Of a stretch of DNA of 46,779 bases, positions 24,572 to 33,726 are shown piece after piece. A program made the translations under genes and the position numbers. How positions within the stretch are numbered: position 1 is the stretch's first letter; the number at the start of each line of letters is the position of its first letter. The DNA lies in NCBI RefSeq assembly GCF_025822605.1, contig NZ_JACKTY010000016.1, positions 1-46,779 of the forward strand, read 5' to 3'. The DNA is from Mycolicibacterium komossense (lineage in GTDB: Bacteria; Actinomycetota; Actinomycetes; Mycobacteriales; Mycobacteriaceae). The notes under the pieces were generated by a model that searched no databases, was not told the origin of the DNA, and saw only the letters and a program-made list of their open reading frames with translations.

Positions 24572-27529
24572 GTGAACGACGCCATGACTCTTTTTGATTT
24601 CTTCCAGGCCGAACAACTGCCCGCGCCCACGGTGACACCGTCCGATGCGATGGATATCGCGAGAGACCATTTCGGTCTCGACATCCTCGCGGCGGGCGTG
24701 ACACCGCTGGGCAGTCAGCAGGATGCCAACTTTCTGCTCGCCCGCTCTGACGGCCGGCCGGTCGGCGTCCTGAAGGTCGCCAATCCAGCGTTCAGCCGCA
24801 TCGAGATCGAAGCGCAGGACGCGGCCGCGGCCTTCATCGCCGACGTCGAACCCGGGGTCCGCACTGCCACGAACATCGCCCTGCCCGGCTTGGCCCCGAT
24901 CGCCGCGGTGGAGACCGGCGGCGGCACCGTGTACGCGAGGATCATCCGGTACCTCGACGGCGGTCCGATGAGTGGTGACCGCTACGTTTCGCCGGCCCGC
25001 TGGGCCGCGCTGGGCACACTGGCGGGCCGGGCCAGTCGCGCGCTCGCCACGTTCGACCACCCCGGTGTGGACCGGGTGCTGCAATGGGACCTGCAGTACG
25101 CCGACCGGACGATCGACGTACTGGCCCCTTATGTCGCCGACGCCGGGCGCCGGAGACGAGTCGAAGCGGCGACAAGCCAAGCCTGGGAGGTGGTGTCGAG
25201 CCTTGCCGCCGGGCTGCGCAGCCAGGTCGTGCACTGCGATATCACCGACGACAATGTGGTGTGCTCGCCGCGCGATGCCCGACCTGACGGGATCATCGAC
25301 TTCGGCGACCTGACCAGGTCGTGGGCCATCGGTGAACTGGCGATGGCCGTGTCTTCGCAGCTGCGGCATGCCGACGGCGAACCCGCAGCGACCCTGCCGA
25401 TCATCACCGCCTTCCACCGTCAGCGTCCGTTGGCGGCCGACGAGATCGCGGCGCTGTGGCCACTGGTGGTGTTGCGCGCAGCCACCCTGATCGTCAGCGG
25501 TAACCAACAGACCACCATCGATGCCGACAATGATTACGCCACAGGTGCTTTGGAGCACGAGTGGCGGATCTTCGAACGCTCGCTGGCCGTGCCGTCGATC
25601 GTGATGACGGGGCTGATCGCCGATGCGCTCGGCGTCGCGCCCACCCAGCGGCCGGTCGCAGTCGCGTTTCCGCTGTTGAGCGGGGTCGATGCCGCGGGGG
25701 TCCACCACCTCGACCTGACCACGGAATCTGAGCACCTCGACGCCGGCAGATGGTTACATACCGACGCCGAGGACACCCTGGCGGTCGCAGCACTGGGCGG
25801 CGGTGCGGCGGCGGTGATCAGCGGCTACGGGCAGGCGCGGCTGACCAGATCCGTAGCGCTGCGCAGTGAATCACCCGCCACCGTAGCCACTGGTGTCGAT
25901 GTCTGGCTGGCGCGGGAGACCACGGTGGTGGCACCGTTGAGCGCTCTGGTGGCCAATGTCACCGACCACGAGATCACCCTGACCACCGACTCCGGTGAGG
26001 TGGGCACACTGCACCTGCGGGGGGCGCTGCGCGCCGGCGACGCGGTCCGGGTCGGGCACGCCGTCGCCGAGGGCGCCCCGCTCGGGACCGCCGGGCCGGG
26101 CCGGGTGTGGCTGCAACTCGACAACGCCGGCGAGACAACCGAGGTGCCCGCATTCGTCCGGCCCGAGTACGCGCCGGGCTGGCTGGCCCTGACCCGCGAT
26201 CCGCTGCCGCTGTTCGGGGCCGCGGCGGCGGTCCACAGCCCACCGGACTCGGAGGCCTTGGCGCAACGCCGCGGCCAGACGTTCGCAGCCGTGCAGGAGC
26301 AGTACTACCGCCACCCGCCGCGGATCGAGCGGGGCTGGCGCGAATACCTGTGCGATACCGACGGACGCAGCTATCTCGATATGGTGAACAACGTCGCCGC
26401 CATCGGCCACGGCCATCCCGATCTGGCTGATGCCGTTGCGCGACAATGGCGTCGGCTCAACACCAATTCGCGCTTCCACTACCGGGCCGTCGTGGAATTC
26501 TCCGAGCGGCTGGCCGCGACCTTGCCCGATCCACTGGACACCGTGTTCCTGGTGAACTCCGGTTCGGAGGCGGTCGACCTGGCGTTGCGGTTGGCGTTCG
26601 CCACCACCGGCCGCCAGGATGTGGTCGCGGTCGCGGAGGCCTATCACGGCTGGACCTATGCCACCGACGCGATCTCGACGTCGGTGGCGGACAACCCCAA
26701 CGCCCTGGCGACCCGGCCGTCGTGGGTACACACCGTGCCCTCCCCCAACAGTTTCCGTGGCGATCATCCGGGTGCCTCGGCGTCCGAGTACGGCCCCGAG
26801 GCCGCCAAGATCATCGAAGTGCTTGCCGCACAGGGCCATCCGCCCGCAGCCTTCATCTGCGAGCCGTTCTACGGCAACGCAGGCGGAGTGGAGCTGCCGG
26901 CGGGATATCTCGCCGCGGTGTACGCCGCCGTACGAGCAGCGGGTGGTCTGGCGATCGCCGACGAGGTCCAGGTGGGTTACGGCCGATTGGGCCGGTGGTT
27001 CTGGGGATTTCAGCAGCAGGGCGTACTGCCCGATATCGTCACGGTCGCCAAGGCGATGGGTAACGGTCAACCCCTTGGCGCGGTCATCACCACCAAGGCG
27101 ATCGCCGACGCCTACCGCACCCAGGGTTACTTCTTCTCCTCAGCCGGTGGCAGCCCGGTGTCCAGTGTGGTGGGACTGACGGTGCTCGACATCATCGAAC
27201 GCGAAGGCCTGCAGGCGAACGCCCTGACAGTCGGTGATCATCTGCGGTCACGGCTGACCGAACTCGCGACTCGGCACCCGATCATCGGTGCCGTCCACGG
27301 CAGCGGGCTCTACATGGGCGTGGAACTGGTCAGGGACCGAGCGACACTGGAGCCCGCCGACACCGAGACCGCCGCGATCTGCGAGCGCATGCGTGAGCTG
27401 GGCGTGATCGTGCAACCGACGGGCGATCACGTGAACGTGTTGAAGATGAAGCCCCCGATGTGCATATCGGTCACCTCGGCCGATTTCTTCGTCGACATGC
27501 TGGACCGGGTACTGAGCACGGGCTGGTGA
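24572..27529 (+). CDS. APH-type kinase / class III aminotransferase fusion
   Basis: 985 residues in three parts. Residues 1 to about 365 are an aminoglycoside-phosphotransferase-type kinase, with catalytic loop VVHCDITDDNVV (His221) and IIDFGD. About 370-570 is a beta-rich linker. About 600-975 is a class III aminotransferase-fold PLP enzyme with NSGSEAVDLALRLA, CEPFYGNAGG, DEVQVGYGRLG and PLP Lys827 in VTVAKAMGNG. The layout matches bacterial fusions related to hydroxylysine kinase plus phospho-lyase (AGPHD1/AGXT2L-like): phosphorylate an amino alcohol, then eliminate phosphate. GTG 24572 has AGGGAA 9 nt upstream; ATG 24584 is the alternative. Divergent from pncA. Confidence 0.88.
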   Translation: MNDAMTLFDFFQAEQLPAPTVTPSDAMDIARDHFGLDILAAGVTPLGSQQDANFLLARSDGRPVGVLKVANPAFSRIEIEAQDAAAAFIADVEPGVRTATNIALPGLAPIAAVETGGGTVYARIIRYLDGGPMSGDRYVSPARWAALGTLAGRASRALATFDHPGVDRVLQWDLQYADRTIDVLAPYVADAGRRRRVEAATSQAWEVVSSLAAGLRSQVVHCDITDDNVVCSPRDARPDGIIDFGDLTRSWAIGELAMAVSSQLRHADGEPAATLPIITAFHRQRPLAADEIAALWPLVVLRAATLIVSGNQQTTIDADNDYATGALEHEWRIFERSLAVPSIVMTGLIADALGVAPTQRPVAVAFPLLSGVDAAGVHHLDLTTESEHLDAGRWLHTDAEDTLAVAALGGGAAAVISGYGQARLTRSVALRSESPATVATGVDVWLARETTVVAPLSALVANVTDHEITLTTDSGEVGTLHLRGALRAGDAVRVGHAVAEGAPLGTAGPGRVWLQLDNAGETTEVPAFVRPEYAPGWLALTRDPLPLFGAAAAVHSPPDSEALAQRRGQTFAAVQEQYYRHPPRIERGWREYLCDTDGRSYLDMVNNVAAIGHGHPDLADAVARQWRRLNTNSRFHYRAVVEFSERLAATLPDPLDTVFLVNSGSEAVDLALRLAFATTGRQDVVAVAEAYHGWTYATDAISTSVADNPNALATRPSWVHTVPSPNSFRGDHPGASASEYGPEAAKIIEVLAAQGHPPAAFICEPFYGNAGGVELPAGYLAAVYAAVRAAGGLAIADEVQVGYGRLGRWFWGFQQQGVLPDIVTVAKAMGNGQPLGAVITTKAIADAYRTQGYFFSSAGGSPVSSVVGLTVLDIIEREGLQANALTVGDHLRSRLTELATRHPIIGAVHGSGLYMGVELVRDRATLEPADTETAAICERMRELGVIVQPTGDHVNVLKMKPPMCISVTSADFFVDMLDRVLSTGW

Positions 27530-27556
27530 CATAGCTCACACTCGCCGGCAGCGCCA

Positions 27557-28258
27557 TCACAGCTCGCGCAACCACTGCTGCTGACGTCGGACGAAATCGG
27601 CGTCGACCACCGCGCCGTGGCCCGGCACGTAGACCCCATCGGCACCGCCGAGGGCGAGAAGTCGCTCCATCGTCGTCACCCACTGCGCCGGGTCGGAGTC
27701 GTCGCCGACCGCCGGATCAGCGGATTCTTCGACCAGGTCGCCGCAGAACAGCACCGTCGGATCGGTGTCGCGCAGGCCCGGCACCCGCACCACCAGGTCG
27801 TGATCGGTGTGGCCGACACCGGGATGGACCAGCTCGACCGTGCGGTCGCCCAAGTCGATCAGGGCCCGCTCGACGAGGTGCTGCGGCAGCCGGATCGCAG
27901 CGATCACCGCGTCGATATCGGCTGGTGCGGCCCCGTAGCCGAGCGCATGCGTGCGGAGGTAGTCGGTCCGGTGCGCCATCGTCTCGGCTACCGCGGTCAT
28001 CGCGTAGACCCCGGCGTCGACGAACACCGCGGAGCCGAGAACATGGTCGAAATGGTCATGAGTCAGCACCAGATGGCTGACACCGCGGTCGTCGAACGTC
28101 CGCACATCGGCATCGATGCCGCGGGCCTCGTCCAAGGTTGTCCCACTGTCGATCAGCACCGCCCCGTCCCGGCCGAGCACCATACCCACGGTGACGTCGA
28201 GAAAGGCCAGCCTGCAGCGGTAGACCCCGGTGGCCAACGGCTCCCATGACTGATTCAT
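27557..28258 (-). CDS. Metallo-beta-lactamase-fold hydrolase
   Basis: 233 residues from ATG 28258 (MNQSWEPLATGVYRCRL). The metal motif is THDHFDH (His67, His69, Asp71, His72). Further ligands are His in HPGVGHTDHD, Asp in LFCGDLVEE and His in YVPGHGAVV. The fold covers thioesterases, glyoxalase II-like and lactonase-type hydrolases; the substrate is unknown. The start faces the glycosyltransferase operon across 162 bp containing the first copy of the shared palindrome, so it may belong to the same regulon. Confidence 0.87.
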   Translation of the reverse strand: MNQSWEPLATGVYRCRLAFLDVTVGMVLGRDGAVLIDSGTTLDEARGIDADVRTFDDRGVSHLVLTHDHFDHVLGSAVFVDAGVYAMTAVAETMAHRTDYLRTHALGYGAAPADIDAVIAAIRLPQHLVERALIDLGDRTVELVHPGVGHTDHDLVVRVPGLRDTDPTVLFCGDLVEESADPAVGDDSDPAQWVTTMERLLALGGADGVYVPGHGAVVDADFVRRQQQWLREL

Positions 28259-28348
28259 CGAGTCAGTGTCACCGGTTTCGGCCGGGGGTGCCGGCTGCCG
28301 ACGCTGCGACCCGGCGCGTTGCATCCCCTAGCTATGCGAATTAAGGTC

Positions 28349-28362
28349 CAGACACATGTCCA
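28349..28362. promoter_or_regulatory. Candidate TetR operator, copy 1
   Basis: CAGACACATGTCCA between the divergent hydrolase and glycosyltransferase genes. The core is an inverted repeat GACA-CA-TGTC, extended by TC/GA pairs two bases further out (28347-28364). It is identical at 12 of 14 positions to the reverse complement of the site at 32230-32243 in front of tetR. Confidence 0.65.
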
Positions 28363-28420
28363 GAAAAATCGGTGGGATGCCCTGCTCCGCCTTTGCCTCG
28401 GTTCCGGGAAAGGTCTAGGT

Positions 28421-29659
28421 ATGCGGATCGCACTGCTGTCCTACCGCAGCAAGACACACTGCGGCGGGCAGGGCGTCTACGTCCGGCATCTCAGCCGCGG
28501 CCTCGTCGAGCTGGGTCACCACGTGGAAGTCTTTTCCGGCCCGCCCTACCCGGGCGGCCTGGACCCCCGCGTCCACCTGGTGGAAGTTCCCAGTCTGGAC
28601 CTCTACCGCGAACCCGACCCATTCCGGGTGCCGCACCCCAGCGAGATCAAGGACCGGATCGATCTGCTCGAACTGGCCACCATGTGGACGGCCGGTTTCC
28701 CCGAACCCCGCACCTTCGGGCTCCGCGCCGCCCGCCTGCTGTCGGTTCGCCCGGACGATTTCGACGTCGTGCACGACAACCAGAGCCTGGGTACCGGCCT
28801 GCTGAAGGTCGCCGCGTCGGGTCTGCCGGTGGTGGCCACCGTGCATCACCCCATCACCCGTGACCGCGTGCTGGACCTGGCCGCCGCGCAGTGGTGGCGC
28901 AAGCCGCTGGTGCGCCGCTGGTACGGCTTCGCCGAGATGCAGAAGAAAGTGGCCCGCACCATCCCCGACCTGCTCACCGTCTCGAGTACCTCGGCCACCG
29001 ATATCGCCGACGATTTCGGGGTCAGCCCCGATCAGCTGCATATCGTCCCCCTGGGCGTGGATACCGCGGTGTTCGCCCCGACCGAGGCCCCCCGCGTGGC
29101 CGGCCGGATCATCGCGATCGCCAGCGCCGACGTTCCGTTGAAGGGCGTCGCGAACCTGCTGCAGGCGGTGGCCAAACTTCGCACCGAACGCGACGTCGAG
29201 CTGCAACTGGTGGCCAGGCTGGAAAGCAATGGGCCCACCGAGAAGTTGATCGCCGAACTCGGCATCTCCGATATCGTGCATATTTCCAGCGGCGTCACCG
29301 ACGCCGAGCTTGCGAGGCTGCTGGCTTCGTCTGAGGTCGCTTGCATCCCTTCGCTTTACGAGGGCTTCTCCCTACCGGCGGTAGAGGCAATGGCCTCAGG
29401 CACCCCGGTTGTCGCCAGCCGGGCCGGTGCGCTTCCCGAGGTGCTCGGTGACGACGGTGCCTGCGCAGAGTTGGTCGAGCCGGGCAATGTGGAAGAGCTG
29501 ACCGCGGCGCTCGGCGAGTTGTTGGACTCCCCCGACCAGCGGCGGCGCCTCGGTGCCGCGGGCCGACGGCGGGCATTGGATGTGTACAGCTGGGAATCCG
29601 TTGCGGCACAGACGGTCAACGTCTACCAACGGGCAATCGATCGGATGGCATCATGCTGA
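28421..29659 (+). CDS. GT4-family glycosyltransferase
   Basis: 412 residues from ATG 28421 with GGGAAAGG upstream. It is a GT-B fold: N-terminal MRIALLSYRSKTHCGGQGVY with the Gly-rich acceptor loop and VRHLSRGL helix, FDVVHDNQSLG, C-terminal donor half IVPLGVDTAVFAPT, and the E-x7-E motif in YEGFSLPAVEAMASGTPVVA. It transfers a sugar from a nucleotide-sugar donor; donor and acceptor are unknown. The stop overlaps the methyltransferase start (ATGCTGA), the first link of a three-gene operon. The longer open frame from 28319 runs through the palindrome and is not used. Confidence 0.9.
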   Translation: MRIALLSYRSKTHCGGQGVYVRHLSRGLVELGHHVEVFSGPPYPGGLDPRVHLVEVPSLDLYREPDPFRVPHPSEIKDRIDLLELATMWTAGFPEPRTFGLRAARLLSVRPDDFDVVHDNQSLGTGLLKVAASGLPVVATVHHPITRDRVLDLAAAQWWRKPLVRRWYGFAEMQKKVARTIPDLLTVSSTSATDIADDFGVSPDQLHIVPLGVDTAVFAPTEAPRVAGRIIAIASADVPLKGVANLLQAVAKLRTERDVELQLVARLESNGPTEKLIAELGISDIVHISSGVTDAELARLLASSEVACIPSLYEGFSLPAVEAMASGTPVVASRAGALPEVLGDDGACAELVEPGNVEELTAALGELLDSPDQRRRLGAAGRRRALDVYSWESVAAQTVNVYQRAIDRMASC

Positions 29660-30414
29660 CAGTGGACTTCGACCGGCTCGGTATCGGGCCGGATACCAAG
29701 GTGATCGACGTCGGTTGCGGCGCGGGACGGCACAGTTTCGAGGCCTATCGGCGCGGCGCGGACATCATCGCGTTCGACCAGGACGTCACCGAATTGGCCG
29801 ACGTGGCCAAGATGTTCGAGGCAATGGCCGACGCGGGTGAGGCGCCTGCTTCGGCACGCGCCGAGGCACGCGTCGGGGATGCGCTGGCCCTACCCTTCCC
29901 CGATGGCACCTTCGATGTGGTGATCGCCTCGGAGATCCTCGAACACGTTCCCGCCGACGAGGCCGCCATCGCCGAGCTCGTTCGGGTGCTCAAACCCGGC
30001 GGTGCCCTGGCGGTCACCGTGCCCCGCTGGCTTCCCGAGAAGGTGTGCTGGATCCTCTCGGACGAGTACCACGCCAACGAGGGCGGCCACATTCGTATCT
30101 ACCAAGCCAGTGCGCTGCGCGAGAAAGTCGAAAAGCGCGGGATGCGGTTCACCCATACTCATTTCGCACACGCGTTGCACTCGCCGTTCTGGTGGCTGAA
30201 ATGCGCTGTCGGCATGGAGAACACGAAGAATCCGCTGGTGGCCGGGTACCACAAGCTGCTGGTGTGGGACATGATGTCGCGGCCGCTGGTCACCAAGGCC
30301 GCCGAGGCGGCGCTCAACCCGGTGATCGGAAAGAGCGTCGCTCTGTATTTCGAAAAACCGGCGGATGTCGAGAAGCCGCGGAATCCGAAGAGCCCGTCTG
30401 ATGCCTCAGGCTGA
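29653..30414 (+). CDS. Class I SAM-dependent methyltransferase (Methyltransf_11-like)
   Basis: 253 residues. SAM motif I is VIDVGCGAGRHSFEA, the acidic ribose-binding region AFDQDVTEL, motif II PDGTFDVVIASEILEHVP and motif III RVLKPGGALAVTVPR. The second half (HIRIYQASALREKVEKRG, then HSPFWWLKCAVGME) is a cap typical of small-molecule or lipid methylation. It overlaps the glycosyltransferase gene by 7 bp and the next gene by 14 bp, so the three products are very likely made together. Confidence 0.9.
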   Translation: MLTVDFDRLGIGPDTKVIDVGCGAGRHSFEAYRRGADIIAFDQDVTELADVAKMFEAMADAGEAPASARAEARVGDALALPFPDGTFDVVIASEILEHVPADEAAIAELVRVLKPGGALAVTVPRWLPEKVCWILSDEYHANEGGHIRIYQASALREKVEKRGMRFTHTHFAHALHSPFWWLKCAVGMENTKNPLVAGYHKLLVWDMMSRPLVTKAAEAALNPVIGKSVALYFEKPADVEKPRNPKSPSDASG

Positions 30415-31471
30415 TATCCCCGTGGTGCCGGGGATTCTCACCGCACAGCAGTGTCTGGATACGGCGACGTCGATCGCCCGCACCCAGCAGCCCTCTGGTG
30501 CGATTCCCTGGTCTGCCTTGGGCCATACCGATCCGTGGGACCACATCGAATGTGCGATGGCCCTGACCGCCGCCGGCCTGATCGAACCCGCTCGCGCGGC
30601 CTTCGCCTGGTCGCGGCGTGAGCAGCGGGCCGACGGGTCGTGGCCGATCCAATTCCGCGGCGGCACTGTCGAAGACGCCAACAGCGACAGCAATTTCTGC
30701 GCCTACATCGCCACCGGCGTCTGGCATCATGTCCTCGTCACCGGGGACGACGCATTCGCCGAACTGATGTGGCCGACCGTCACCGCGGCCATCGAGTTCG
30801 TTCTCGACCTGCAACTCGGCAGTGGCGAAATATGCTGGGGCGCAGGGCCTTCCGGTCGCATCGAAGAGGCACTGGTCACCGGTTCGTCCAGCATCTACCA
30901 GAGCATCCGGTGTGCCTTGGCATTGGCCAACCATCTGGGCGAACCGCAGCCCGAATGGGAGGTCGCCGTCGGTCGCCTGGGCCACGCGCTGGCCACCCAT
31001 TCCGGGGCCTTCACCGAGAAACCGCACCATTCGATGGACTGGTACTACCCGATCATGTGCGGGGCGTTACGCGGGGACGCCGCAGAAAGCCGTATCGATC
31101 TGCGCTGGCACGATTTCGTGGTCGACGGTATCGGCATCCGGTGCGTCGATGACCGACCCTGGGTGACCGGCGCCGAAACCTGCGAGCTGGTCTGCGCCCT
31201 GGACGCGCTGGGTCGGGGCGACGAGGCCCACGAGCAGTTCGCCAACATGCAGCACCTGCGGGAGCGCGACGGTTCGTACTGGACCGGTCTGGTCTTCGCC
31301 GACGGCAAACGCTGGCCCGTCGAGCGCACCACGTGGACGGGGGCAGCGGTCATTCTGGCCGCCGACGCATTGTCCAACGCCACCGGGGGCAGCGGGATAT
31401 TCCGTGGCACCGACCTGCCCCGCGGCCTCGAAGGCGATTACGACTGTGAATGCCTCACGAGCGAGCGGTAA
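30401..31471 (+). CDS. (Alpha/alpha)6-barrel protein, prenyltransferase/squalene-cyclase-like fold
   Basis: 356 residues from ATG 30401. Repeated helical pairs carry the motifs QQPSGAIPWSALGHTDPWDH, RREQRADGSWPIQF, NFCAYIATGVWHHV, HHSMDWYYPIMCGAL and RDGSYWTGLVFADGKRWPVE. The Gly-Ser-Trp repeats resemble the prenyltransferase/squalene-oxidase repeat superfamily, but no DxDD or DDTAE-type cyclase motif is visible. A (alpha/alpha)6 glycosidase-like role is equally possible. Third gene of the glycosyltransferase operon; the stop lies one base from the convergent methyltransferase stop. Confidence 0.75.
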   Translation: MPQADIPVVPGILTAQQCLDTATSIARTQQPSGAIPWSALGHTDPWDHIECAMALTAAGLIEPARAAFAWSRREQRADGSWPIQFRGGTVEDANSDSNFCAYIATGVWHHVLVTGDDAFAELMWPTVTAAIEFVLDLQLGSGEICWGAGPSGRIEEALVTGSSSIYQSIRCALALANHLGEPQPEWEVAVGRLGHALATHSGAFTEKPHHSMDWYYPIMCGALRGDAAESRIDLRWHDFVVDGIGIRCVDDRPWVTGAETCELVCALDALGRGDEAHEQFANMQHLRERDGSYWTGLVFADGKRWPVERTTWTGAAVILAADALSNATGGSGIFRGTDLPRGLEGDYDCECLTSER

Positions 31472-31472
31472 G

Positions 31473-32162
<690 letters not shown>

Positions 32163-32229
32163 CTAACCTGTCCATACCACCGATGGCCAGCGCGCATGCT
32201 TGCCGACCACAATCCGGTGTAGTAGCGTC

Positions 32230-32243
32230 CGGACATGTGTCCG
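32230..32243. promoter_or_regulatory. Candidate TetR operator, copy 2, overlapping the tetR start codon
   Basis: CGGACATGTGTCCG, a 14-bp palindrome with only the two central bases unpaired. GTG 32237 of tetR lies inside it. The core GACACATGTCC (reverse strand) is shared with the site at 28349-28362. Confidence 0.7.
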
Positions 32244-32809
32244 ATCTGGTAGCTCGGGAGTCGACTCGACGTCGACTGACGGCTAAGCAGGCCGATACGG
32301 TCGACCGGCTGGGCAGGTGCGCCGTGGACATCCTGAGCCGCGAGGGATACTCCGGGCTGACCATCCGGATGGTCGCCGCCGAAGCCGGTGTCGGCGCCGC
32401 CACCGCCTACACGTATTTTTCCTCCAAGGAGCATCTGGTCGCCGAGGTTTTCTGGCGCCGCCTCGCGAGTTCCCCTGAGCCGCAGAATGATTCACCCGAC
32501 TCGACAGCCAGGGTGGTGGCCGTGCTGCGGCACATCGCACTCCTGGTCGCCGACGAACCCGAACTGGCCGGCGCCGTGACGAACGCGCTGCTCGGCAAGG
32601 ATCCTGATGTCGAGCACCTCCGGTTGCGGATCGGACTGGAGATCCAACACCGGCTGTCGGTCGCACTCGGCAGCGAAAGCGATCCGGATGTCATCGCCGG
32701 TCTCGAACTGATCTACGTCGGTGCGCTGGTCCGGGCAGGCATGGGCTACGCCTCCTATCAGCAGATAGCCGACCTGTTGGAGAAATCGGCCCGGCTGCTG
32801 TTGACGTAG
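32237..32809 (+). CDS. TetR/AcrR-family regulator
   Basis: 190 residues. The N-terminal helix-turn-helix is AVDILSREGYSGLTIRMVAA then GVGAATAYTYFSSKEHLVAEVF, followed by a helical ligand/dimer domain ending QQIADLLEKSARLLLT. GTG 32237 (VSDLVARESTRRR) gives the normal spacing to helix 1; no ribosome site is present, so translation may be leaderless. The operator-like palindrome covers the start codon, which fits autorepression. Its most probable targets are the divergent methyltransferase and the glycosyltransferase and hydrolase genes that carry the same palindrome. Confidence 0.88.
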   Translation: MSDLVARESTRRRLTAKQADTVDRLGRCAVDILSREGYSGLTIRMVAAEAGVGAATAYTYFSSKEHLVAEVFWRRLASSPEPQNDSPDSTARVVAVLRHIALLVADEPELAGAVTNALLGKDPDVEHLRLRIGLEIQHRLSVALGSESDPDVIAGLELIYVGALVRAGMGYASYQQIADLLEKSARLLLT

Positions 32810-32818
32810 CGTGAGCGG

Positions 32819-33661
32819 GTGACTCGCCGCCTCGCCGCCCTCGTGGGCACGGCTGTCGTACTGCTGTCCGGGGTCATCACACCGGCCACCACGCCGCTGG
32901 CATCGGCGGTGTGCAGCGTCGCGTCGGACTGCGAACTCCAGCAACGGATCGCGGCGGCCGACACCTACCTGGCCACCCGGCCCGGCGTGGTCGGATACGT
33001 GCTTCGCGACCGCAGCACGGGCGCGACCTACCGCAACAGCAATGCCGGTGCGCTGATCTGGACGGCGTCGACGATCAAGCTGGCCATGGTGGTCGACCTG
33101 CTCAGCAGGCACTACGCCGGCAACCTGAACCTGAGTGCGAGCGATCAGCATCTGATCGCGGCGATGCTGCATTCCTCTGACGACGATGCCGCCGATTCCC
33201 TGTGGTCGCGCTACGGCGGACCCGACCACACCGCCTTCAACGCCAACTTTCCCCGCTACGGGTTCTCCGACTTTGCGCCCCAGCGCGGCTTTTCCGACAT
33301 CTACCCCTATTGGGGATTCCAAAAGACGACGGCCAATGACCTGGACAGGGTGATCAATTACACGCTGACCCGGCTGGATCCCGCGGACACCGCGAGCATC
33401 GTGCACCAAATGCAGAACGTCGACCCCAACCAGCAGTGGGGCGTCTGGGGCGCCGGGCCTGCGATGGCACCGGGCAACAAGGACGGCTGGTCACAGGAGC
33501 AGGGCGGGTGGGTGACCAACTCGGTGGGATTCGCCGGTCCCGGCCAGCGCTACACCTTGGCGATCATGAATTCGCTGGGCGGCCAGGGCGGATACGACGA
33601 CGGTGTCGCGACCACCACCCACCTGAGTGCACTACTTCTCGGCGGCCTGAGCACCCCCTGA
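32819..33661 (+). CDS. Secreted beta-lactamase-like serine hydrolase
   Basis: 280 residues from GTG 32819, 9 bp after tetR. Signal peptide of about 30 residues (TRRLAALVGTAVVLLSG, then cleavage near ASA). The active-site SxxK is Ser84-Thr-Ile-Lys87 (WTASTIKLAMVVDLL), as in class A beta-lactamases and PBP-like esterases. SDDDAADSLW occupies the SDN region, while the KTG triad is not clear (KDGW is the nearest). Therefore true beta-lactamase activity is uncertain. It may be read through from tetR, but a role in that locus is not evident. Confidence 0.8.
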   Translation: MTRRLAALVGTAVVLLSGVITPATTPLASAVCSVASDCELQQRIAAADTYLATRPGVVGYVLRDRSTGATYRNSNAGALIWTASTIKLAMVVDLLSRHYAGNLNLSASDQHLIAAMLHSSDDDAADSLWSRYGGPDHTAFNANFPRYGFSDFAPQRGFSDIYPYWGFQKTTANDLDRVINYTLTRLDPADTASIVHQMQNVDPNQQWGVWGAGPAMAPGNKDGWSQEQGGWVTNSVGFAGPGQRYTLAIMNSLGGQGGYDDGVATTTHLSALLLGGLSTP

Positions 33662-33690
33662 CCTCTCGTCGATGACGCCCCTTGACCGGT

Positions 33691-33716
33691 GGTTTGCGGT
33701 CCAGAATCGGGGGGAA
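33691..33716 (+). promoter_or_regulatory. Weak SigF-like promoter ahead of the DoxX gene
   Basis: GGTTT (33691-33695), 15-nt spacer, GGGGAA (33711-33716). The -35 shares GTTTGCGG with the promoter at 22290, but the -10 departs from GGGTA. The GGGGGGAA stretch is also the ribosome site of ATG 33727, so the match may be chance. Confidence 0.25.
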
Positions 33717-33726
33717 CACCCCCGGC

